Below are positions 58,457 through 64,000 of a stretch of DNA of 64,000 nucleotides, one piece after another. The translations under genes were made by a program, and so were the position numbers. The number at the start of each line of letters is the position of its first letter. The first letter of the stretch is position 1. A model generated the notes under the pieces. The model was given only the letters and a program-made list of their open reading frames with translations, ran no database searches and was not told the origin of the DNA. The DNA is from Mermis nigrescens. Lineage: Eukaryota; Nematoda; Enoplea; Mermithida; Mermithidae. The DNA lies in NCBI GenBank assembly GCA_036768485.1, contig JAVLUZ010000271.1:5314309-5378308 (forward strand), in the 5' to 3' direction.

Positions 58457-59218
58457 TTAGTATGCTGGTCTAAAATGAAACTGCACTAATAACGAGTCTA
58501 GGATAGGAAATGCGTTTCCGTGAATATCACTTATAACTAATTGTATGGAAGATATATAGTTTCTCATTACTTTATAATAAACTGTGTCCCCATATTTATA
58601 ACATTTTAAATGATTAGGGGTCAAAGAAAACACATCAACAAAAACTGTTTGCGAATTTGAAGAACCAAAAATTTCCGGAGCTGTAAAATCAACATTTAAA
58701 CGAAATATAGGAATGGGGGAAAGAAATCGGATTTCGCTTTCCGATTTTATTGCAATGTTTTTGGTAGGCAAAAGCGTAGGATAAGTAGAATCTGGTTTTA
58801 ATCCCAAAACGTAATTTAAATACTCAGACTCAATTTGAATACGCGTGTTAGAAATGTTAAAAACGGCATGATTATTTTCATCGATATCAATATTAAAATC
58901 TTTTTTAATAGTTTCCGGAATTGATTTATTGATATAAAAAATCAAATCTTTCACGTTTGAACCTTGTAAATAATTCGTAATACCAAAATAATTAAAACTT
59001 GAATCATTAGGATTATCGGGAAGTGTGTATCTTATGTATCCACCATAATCGAATGGGGATTTCAAAACAACTTGTTTCACACCTACCTCCCATTCTCCTG
59101 TAAACTCTAAAGGTTTTGTGAGTAAACATCTGTAAACATTGTTATTTTTAGTAACTAGACCATCTAAAGAATTGAAAAATAACGTAAAGTCTTTTGGTCC
59201 ACTTGTAAAGTCGTCCAT
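58457..59218 (-). CDS. Maverick penton-like minor capsid protein
   Basis: 253 codons, uninterrupted. It has the layout of the Maverick minor capsid (penton, single jelly roll) family: an N-terminal FTLFFNSLDG segment, LTKPLEFTGEWEVGVKQVV at residues 34-52, VFNISNTRIQIE in the middle, and a C-terminus in which a D-x-x-G turn is followed by VQFHFRP. The protein is expected to close the five-fold vertices of the particle. It matches the decayed copy at 49908-50460. It sits between integrase and the small basic protein, with a TATAAATA box 44 bp upstream. Confidence 0.85.
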   Translation of the reverse strand: MDDFTSGPKDFTLFFNSLDGLVTKNNNVYRCLLTKPLEFTGEWEVGVKQVVLKSPFDYGGYIRYTLPDNPNDSSFNYFGITNYLQGSNVKDLIFYINKSIPETIKKDFNIDIDENNHAVFNISNTRIQIESEYLNYVLGLKPDSTYPTLLPTKNIAIKSESEIRFLSPIPIFRLNVDFTAPEIFGSSNSQTVFVDVFSLTPNHLKCYKYGDTVYYKVMRNYISSIQLVISDIHGNAFPILDSLLVQFHFRPAY

Positions 59219-59261
59219 GTTTTTGTTGGTATTGTTGCTGAAATGTTAGAGTATGAATTTA

Positions 59262-59269
59262 TATTTATA
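59262..59269 (-). promoter_or_regulatory. TATAAATA box before penton; contains integrase stop
   Basis: Minus strand AACTTATAAATATAAATT, 43 bp before the penton ATG. The integrase TAA (59265-59267) is letters 3-5 of the box. Confidence 0.68.
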
Positions 59270-60321
59270 AGTTTATTAAATTCGAAACCCAAGAATCAAA
59301 TTTTTCAGGATAGTTCCGCCATCTCACGTAATAGTCAGTCTTATTGCCTTTTTTACGGGTTTTTAATATTTTTTCAATAACGTATATATTTTCTTGATTA
59401 CGGTCAACTTTCTGAAGCTCTGCTTCATAAAAAATTCCACTTAATGTTTCCCTCATTTGATCTTTCAATCTATAGACGGGAGGTTTTTGAGCTAAACAAT
59501 TCTCTATGATGAACCATTCTTCGGTCCAATTAGGCCAATATCCTTTTTCGAAAGTACGTTTGACTTTGCTTATTTGTACTTTATCACCGATATCAAATTT
59601 AAAACGAATCTTCAATACCCCCACCCTATACGTATTATTAAGAATAGATCTCTCGTTTTCTTTGCTTACATTTGCCGGAAAAGTTCGTATTGTCCTATGG
59701 TACGAATTATTATAATTTTCTAGCAAATCAGCCAAAATGTCAACATACTTATACGTGTTTATTGGCCGTAAAATATCGCCACATTTTCTCTTTCAAAGTT
59801 CAATTGAAGCGTTCTATGACACTAGCTTTTAATTCGCTTTTTGTTGTAAAAAAGCTGATATTATGGCGTTTTAAAAGCTGCTGAAACTCTTTGTTTACAA
59901 ACTCGGAACCGGCATCTGCTTGCAGTTTTTGAGGTATACGTCCTCGCTGAAGTATATTTCCGAATGCATCAACTACATCTTTAGTGTTTTTAGTTTTAAT
60001 GGCCACCAACCACGCGAACTTGGAGAACAAGTCAATGCAGTTCAAAAGATATTTATATTTATTGTTATGATCACTCAACGACTTGAGGTTAACGAGATCA
60101 ATCTGCCACTGTTCGTCGATGTAAGAAACTAATACTCTATTTCTACTATATCTCTTTTTAGAGGGTTTATGTAATGTATATGTCGGTTGTTTAGCCAGCC
60201 ATGCTTTCACCTGCAAAAGTTTCAAATTAGGTAACAGTTTTTTGCTTCTTTCGTATAGTTGATTTGCCCCAGAATACCCAGTCTTGCTATTATAATACAA
60301 GTTTTTCAATGTTCTATCCAT
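59265..60321 (-). pseudogene. Maverick retroviral-type integrase, two lesions
   Basis: The first frame (60321-59800) carries the N-terminal and catalytic domains. Candidate acidic residues are D75 in QWQIDLVNL, D136 in LQADAGSEF and E170 in KASVIERFN, about 33 residues after the second D. The second frame (59735-59265) carries the C-terminal domain and a chromodomain-like block (YYVRWRNYPEKFDSWV) near the end. The two are separated by one in-frame TGA straight after the catalytic ERFN block (about 59797-59799) and a one-base frameshift about 50 bp further on. As it stands it cannot make a full enzyme. The two small lesions could be recent decay or assembly error. The family inserts element DNA with 5-6 bp duplications. 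Confidence 0.9.
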
Positions 60322-60351
60322 TTTGGTTATATTGAATTAAGGCACTAACAA

Positions 60352-60359
60352 TACTTATA
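60352..60359 (-). promoter_or_regulatory. TATAAGTA box before integrase
   Basis: Minus strand CATCTATAAGTATTG, 30 bp before the integrase ATG. It is a one-base variant of the box used at the other genes. It is separated from the zinc-protein stop by about 80 bp. Confidence 0.55.
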
Positions 60360-60439
60360 GATGAATGAGCAAGATTTTTTTTGGGTTTTACATTTTATTA
60401 TTTTTTCGGGGTTTTTTATTTTTTAATCATAAATAATAC

Positions 60440-60769
60440 TTAATAATTCAATTTTTCCTTTTCTTTCTCCAAATCTTGGGCTATATATCGCCTTATAACG
60501 CTGCTTCCTGCATCCTGAGATGATCGGTTATATTCTATACATCTTGGACACATTTGTACAGTAAAATATGTACGTCCTGAATTTGTTTCAAAACAATCTT
60601 TTTCCGAACTGGCTCTTTGACAATAAAAACATAATTGAATCATGAGAGGAAACATCGGCCGTTCTAAGTTTTGCCCACAAAGAGCTATTGGCGGTCTAAT
60701 CGACCTGCCATACGGCTTCCTTTCCTCATCACCGAACGGACGTTTCTTAACTTCATTCACTTCCTCCAT
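60440..60769 (-). CDS. Two-CXXC zinc-binding protein
   Basis: 109 codons starting MEEVNEVKKRPFGDEER. The two cysteine pairs C47-x-x-C50 (LCFYC) and C74-x-x-C77 (MCPRC), 24 residues apart, indicate one zinc-ribbon or treble-clef-like site. An N-terminal RSIRPPI-LCG-NLE block and a charged C-terminal helix are conserved in the two decayed plus-strand copies (39592 and 53800), so it is a standing gene of this Maverick lineage. The role is unknown; its place next to TBP makes a transcription role possible, but this is only positional. A TATAAATA box lies 37 bp upstream. Confidence 0.75.
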   Translation of the reverse strand: MEEVNEVKKRPFGDEERKPYGRSIRPPIALCGQNLERPMFPLMIQLCFYCQRASSEKDCFETNSGRTYFTVQMCPRCIEYNRSSQDAGSSVIRRYIAQDLEKEKEKLNY

Positions 60770-60806
60770 ATTTGAAAGGTTTTCTATTATTTAGGAACGG
60801 TATTCA

Positions 60807-60814
60807 TATTTATA
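60807..60814 (-). promoter_or_regulatory. TATAAATA box before zinc protein; contains TBP stop
   Basis: Minus strand GAGTCTATAAATATGAATAC, 37 bp before the zinc-protein ATG. The TBP stop TAA (60810-60812) is letters 3-5 of the box. Confidence 0.7.
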
Positions 60815-61367
60815 GACTCTTGCCTACATATTTACTCTGAGTCACCAGATCGTTTATTAATAAATTTGCTTGAATGAGATTACGTCTAGTTTTAGCACCA
60901 GTAAGAATAATTTTTCCAGATGTATAAATTAATGCTGTTACACCAAAATTGTTAAGCCGATAGGTGAGAGCTGGGAATAACTCTGGTTCGTAAAGGCTGT
61001 ATTTCCTATTCCGATAATAAAACTTTGTTAGATCAATTTGAAACGGAACACTGAAAGAGCCTACAAAGTTATTGATTTTGACAGTTACATGATGCGCTAT
61101 ATTGAAACCTAAACTTTTTAAAATTTCTTGGATTTTTCTGACCGCTTTTTCTACTTCTTCTTCCGTTTTTGCGCCAATACATACCATTTTGCCCAATTTA
61201 AATAACAATACCGTTATTTTTGGTTCTGTTAATTTTAAGCTTAAACCTGGAAACCGACCCGGCTTATACTTGATCCGATCAATGTTTTTCTCTGCTATTA
61301 AAGATAAATTTAATTTACATCTCAGATTCGCCGACCCAATAATGTTACAAACAATTAAACCTGCCAT
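60810..61367 (-). CDS. TATA-binding protein (TBP) homologue
   Basis: 185 codons, intronless and uninterrupted, about the length of the conserved TBP core (about 180 residues) with no N-terminal extension. Both direct repeats of the saddle are present. Repeat 1 has CNIIGSANLRCKLNL, YKPGRFPGLSLKL and GKMVCIGAK; repeat 2 has NNFVGSFSVPFQIDL, YEPELFPALTYRL and GKIILTGAK. The four positions whose phenylalanines kink TATA DNA in cellular TBP are F39, F56, F131 and Y148, so the last is Tyr instead of Phe. The divergence from the near-invariant cellular TBP indicates a captured, fast-evolving copy. It is the first gene of a Maverick gene set, in the same orientation, and its stop codon lies within the next gene's TATA box. 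I do not see the common TATAAATA box upstream of TBP itself. A host TBP-related paralogue sitting beside the element is the main alternative. Confidence 0.9.
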   Translation of the reverse strand: MAGLIVCNIIGSANLRCKLNLSLIAEKNIDRIKYKPGRFPGLSLKLTEPKITVLLFKLGKMVCIGAKTEEEVEKAVRKIQEILKSLGFNIAHHVTVKINNFVGSFSVPFQIDLTKFYYRNRKYSLYEPELFPALTYRLNNFGVTALIYTSGKIILTGAKTRRNLIQANLLINDLVTQSKYVGKSL

Positions 61368-61398
61368 CCTTTAGGACATAAAACTGTCACATTGATTA

Positions 61399-61602
61399 AA
61401 ATGCATAATGCATAGCATCATAAAAATGGCTTATTGCAGGCATCAATAAGAAAAGAGGGTGTAAGAGGGTTAAAAAGGGGGTTTATAAGGTAGGACTGAA
61501 AGAAAATGTACAATGCATGACATCTTAGAATTGGCTTTTTGCCAGCACCAATAAGGCGAGAGAGTGTAAGAGAAGTTGAAAAACAGGGTATATAAGCCAC
61601 AA
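61399..61602 (+). repeat. 105-bp tandem duplication with TATA boxes
   Basis: Unit 1 (61399-61503) and unit 2 (61504-61602) align: AATG--AATGCAT--CAT, GGCTT-TTGC-GGCA-CAATAAG and GTGTAAGAG--GTT-AAAA. Each unit ends in a plus-strand TATA sequence (GTTTATAAGG near 61481 and GGTATATAAGCC near 61589). They lie between the TBP gene (minus) and the F-box-like gene (plus), so this is a divergent promoter region with a duplicated plus-strand core. Confidence 0.7.
61588..61596 (+). promoter_or_regulatory. TATATAAG box before F-box-like gene
   Basis: TATATAAG about 100 bp before the ATG at 61689, so transcription would start near 61620. The duplicated TTATAAGG at about 61482 may be a second, weaker or older start. 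Confidence 0.45.
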
Positions 61603-61688
61603 CAAAATGAAAAATATCACTCAGGACTTTGTGTCTTGAGCTGTTTGGTCGGTTAGATAGTTTTGCTCTCTAAATTATTATTTTTATC

Positions 61689-62862
61689 ATGGATTACACG
61701 AACGACAGCGTTAGTTTAGGTATGCGAACCGTCTGAACTGCACGCACGGATATTCAGTTACCTCAATTTTACCAGCCGTATGCGCATTGAGCGTGTATGC
61801 AAGGATTGGCGGAAAATTTTGGAGCATCAGCAACGATGGCCCGTTGCAACACATTTGGCAATTACGGTTTGTGTCAGCGATTTTTATAGCGCAACGTTTG
61901 AGCAATGGGCCATCCAGTACAACCCTGGAAATCCAACACACGACCCTCATTTGCAGCCTTTACAAGGTATGCATCCTTGCCATGTTTTGCTTGTATGAAA
62001 ATAATATACGTGCATGGAATTAAATAAGAATATACAATAAAAATAAAGGTAAATCATTTATTTATGACTAATTAATTAGTTTTTTATCATTGGTATCACT
62101 CTTTTTCATGCATATAATTTATTTTTGGTACTTTTTCTCTTAGGGCAATCCTACCATCGAAATAAACATATACAAGCAGCTTGCAACGATCTATCTTAGT
62201 GGCGAAGAGAATTGGCTGTTGAAGAAGATACTTAAGGTATGCAACCCATCGAAATTGGTGTTACAAAACATGCAAAATATGGGATACTGGGGTGGCGAAA
62301 TCCTAGAGCCCTATCTGATGGACGATTGCAACCAAAAGACGGTCGAATTGAAACTAGTAACTTTATTTAGGGATTCTTGGATACCTTCGTATCGCCATTT
62401 GCTGCAAAAATTGTGTTTGCATTCAATCAATCTAGATATGGACTTTTACCGCGTTTTAAAGTATTTTAATCTGCGCGAACTGTGTATAAGAAGTTTAGGG
62501 TTTTTTTGATAGCGATAAACATGCTGTTCAAAGTTTTTTTCTATGATGCCAAACGCCTTGAAGTTTTATCTATATGGTTCGTCTGTTCAAATCACGATGA
62601 CAATTTTTTCGGAAGCCTTATCGATTTAATTGATATATTTACTGATTGTCGTCAGACTTGTACAGTTATATTTTGTCATTACGATTTAGGATATATAAAT
62701 CGCAATCGATTTGAACAATTTGTGGAAACTTTGTTTCCAAAAGTTAATTATTACGCACTCAAATCATCGCCCGCGTTCTTGTATCCTTTATGGACTAAAA
62801 TTCATTTTTCATCTTCGAATTGTATTACATTGCGCAATATTGATGATTTTGAACACTTGTAA
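61689..62862 (+). pseudogene. F-box-like protein gene with frame breaks
   Basis: An ATG at 61689 opens a 15-codon frame. One base away, the frame from 61720 gives ELHARIFSYLNFTSRMRIER and VCKDWRKILE, the pattern of an F-box (Leu-rich helices, Trp near the end), which recruits substrates to SCF ubiquitin ligases. GTATGC at 61967 and TTCTCTTAG before 62144 look like an intron, but the frames on the two sides do not agree. Downstream coding sequence runs to about 62506 and then shifts frame at a run of seven T (62501-62507) before continuing to 62862. Three one-base disagreements mean a pseudogene, unusual splicing or sequence errors. It may be host DNA or element cargo. Confidence 0.5.
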
Positions 62863-63390
62863 TGTTGTGCTTTTTATCTGGTAAAATTATCATTTATATT
62901 TGCTACACACCGAGAGAGCAGTATTTAGGTAGGTATAGTATTTTTCTTTGAAATATATTGTATTTGCGACCATCAGTATAAATTATGGTCAGTTAGTCTG
63001 ATTGATCAAAAAAGATGAACCTTTTTGAAAACTTTCTCTTCAATTTCCAAAAAGCCTTAGGGAAAATTTTGAGTTATTATTTAAGCTGGGAGGGTCTAAA
63101 CCCCTCCTGACACATATGCATCCAATTTAGTTCTAAGCCAAACCATGCAATAGGCTATCTTGTTCATTTTTTGGTTAAACCCATATTTTCATGTTTCATT
63201 GTTTAATAATCACAACAAGTAAAATGCACGTTTCTTAGAATTCATACAAAAGATCCACAGTCTACAGAGTGATCCTCTATCTGTACGGTTTGGGGAGATC
63301 TGTTGGAAGACTGTGGACCTTTTGTCCTTTTTCTCATGCATACAGTACATAGCAACATATCAAATTTTGAATTTTTTCTTTCAGCTAAAA
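62863..63390. other. Spacer with a possible splice acceptor
   Basis: No gene. TTTTTTCTTTCAG at 63373-63384 sits directly before the ATG of the next ORF and could be a 3' splice site. 'AAAGATCCACAGTCTACAGAGTGATCC' and 'AGACTGTGGACCTTTTGT' (about 63248-63330) form a short inverted repeat. Confidence 0.4.
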
Positions 63391-63744
63391 ATGAGTATAC
63401 CAGGAGAGATCAAGACAAATCGATATCCAACCGTAATAATTACTATTCGAAATTTCATTGATCATTTACAGAGGCATTTAATGCCTCCTAGATGGAACGC
63501 TCCAGCTCCATTCTCATGGTTCCTGGTAGAACCGAACGAACTTTGTCCGTATATTAAGCAAGCGATTGATAATCAGCAAAGACTTGTTCGCCCCGATAGA
63601 ACAGGAAAGCTCCGAGAAGTTATAAACTTTGATACGCGATTCATAATAGGTATTGATAACCGAGGCAGAAAGACAACAAAAAAGAGGATTATATTGGAAT
63701 TTCAGTCAATTTATCCGGAGATAGTATCAATGTACCCCATATAG
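63391..63744 (+). CDS. Unknown 117-residue protein
   Basis: Starts MSIPGEIKTNRYPTVIITIR. Contains PFSWFLVEPNELCPYIKQAI (about residues 46-65) and a basic segment IGIDNRGRKTTKKRI before the end. No family is recognised. It opens with CTAAAAATGAGTATACCAGG, which resembles the CTAAAAATGTCATCACCTGG start of the Maverick-associated MSSPG ORF at 39996; the rest shows no clear similarity. A polypyrimidine-AG just upstream may be a splice acceptor. Confidence 0.45.
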   Translation: MSIPGEIKTNRYPTVIITIRNFIDHLQRHLMPPRWNAPAPFSWFLVEPNELCPYIKQAIDNQQRLVRPDRTGKLREVINFDTRFIIGIDNRGRKTTKKRIILEFQSIYPEIVSMYPI

Positions 63745-63812
63745 CGCTATATTTTGTATGACTTACTACATATTTTGCGTTCATTGTGTAAAGTATTGTT
63801 TTTTTAATAAAT

Positions 63813-64000
63813 TTAAATACGAACAAAAGTAGCAGTATCAGTAAAATTGATATACATGTTGCAATTTCGTTCTGTAATCATATTAAGCTGCGGATTTTTG
63901 CCTGGTTGGTAGAACAACGACTTTGCGAATTTGATCAGCTTTTCTTCGTTAAAGCTGCAATGATTCTCGAGCAAATAGGATCGAGCTCTTCTCGTCGCAT
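63813..64000 (-). CDS. C-terminal end of an unidentified gene (partial)
   Basis: An open minus-strand frame enters from beyond the window end and stops at 63813-63815. The visible 61 residues include YLLENHCSFNEEKLIKFAKS and end NFTDTATFVRI. The composition is protein-like. No family is recognised. It could belong to the same element, since it has the same orientation as TBP, or to the host. Confidence 0.45.
   Translation of the reverse strand, partial: ATRRARSYLLENHCSFNEEKLIKFAKSLFYQPGKNPQLNMITERNCNMYINFTDTATFVRI

Noticed and set aside
59672..60132. Plus-strand frames opposite the integrase
   Set aside because: Antisense shadows of the integrase gene.
1..64000. tRNA, rRNA and spliced-leader RNA genes
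   Set aside because: I looked for conserved tRNA boxes and rRNA-like blocks by eye and found none; a covariance-model scan would be needed to exclude them.

Overview
The window is eukaryotic and almost certainly from an invertebrate animal genome: it is AT-rich, gene-poor, packed with small DNA transposons, and contains at least one gene with a GT-AG intron. A six-cysteine module resembling the CX domain of nematode secreted proteins (20.7-22.6 kb) and a fast-diverging F-box-like gene (61.7-62.9 kb) make a nematode plausible. That is an inference, not a demonstration.

Region 1-48 kb is accessory or intergenic DNA. It holds: (i) a 239-292 bp hAT-type MITE family (MITE-A; ends CAYAC-TGGGC / GCTGCCCACSTATG), most copies with visible 8-bp target duplications; (ii) a second hAT-type MITE family (MITE-B; ends CAGTGGCGGAT); (iii) twin 747-bp elements at 1-2.7 kb; (iv) three larger elements whose ends carry different GC-rich repeats (CCGGGCCC, CCCCGG, CCGAGG); (v) a 2-kb satellite of about 117-bp units (15.75-17.79 kb); (vi) foldback and palindromic elements (32.7, 37.7-38.8 and 40.2-41.8 kb); and (vii) an ATT microsatellite. 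A two-exon CX-like secreted-protein gene is the best host gene. A short hairpin motif around GGCGCGAAGCGCC recurs through many otherwise unrelated repeats.

Region 48.8-61.4 kb is the centre of interest: two Maverick/Polinton-type (adintovirus-like) gene sets facing each other tail to tail. The plus-strand set (48.8-53.1 kb) is badly decayed, and a MITE-A copy with a perfect 8-bp duplication splits its capsid gene. The minus-strand set (61.4-54.8 kb) is much better preserved. In transcription order it carries a TATA-binding-protein (TBP) homologue, a two-CXXC zinc protein, a retroviral-type integrase with a chromodomain, a penton-like minor capsid protein, a 52-residue basic protein, a major capsid protein, an adenain-like cysteine protease, a packaging ATPase and a basic protein. 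The integrase, capsid and last protein carry one or two breaks each. No protein-primed DNA polymerase B is visible.

A TATAAATA-type box lies 22-82 bp before the start codon of most of these genes. At four successive junctions the TAA inside that box is also the stop codon of the gene before, always in the same register. A mobile element that carries both its own TBP and a regular array of TATA boxes fused to stop codons suggests a self-contained transcription system. This is the main candidate for something new.

Region 61.4-64 kb has a 105-bp tandem duplication, each unit ending in a TATA box pointing away from the TBP gene, then a frame-broken F-box-like gene, an unrecognised 117-residue ORF, and the end of a further minus-strand gene that runs off the window.
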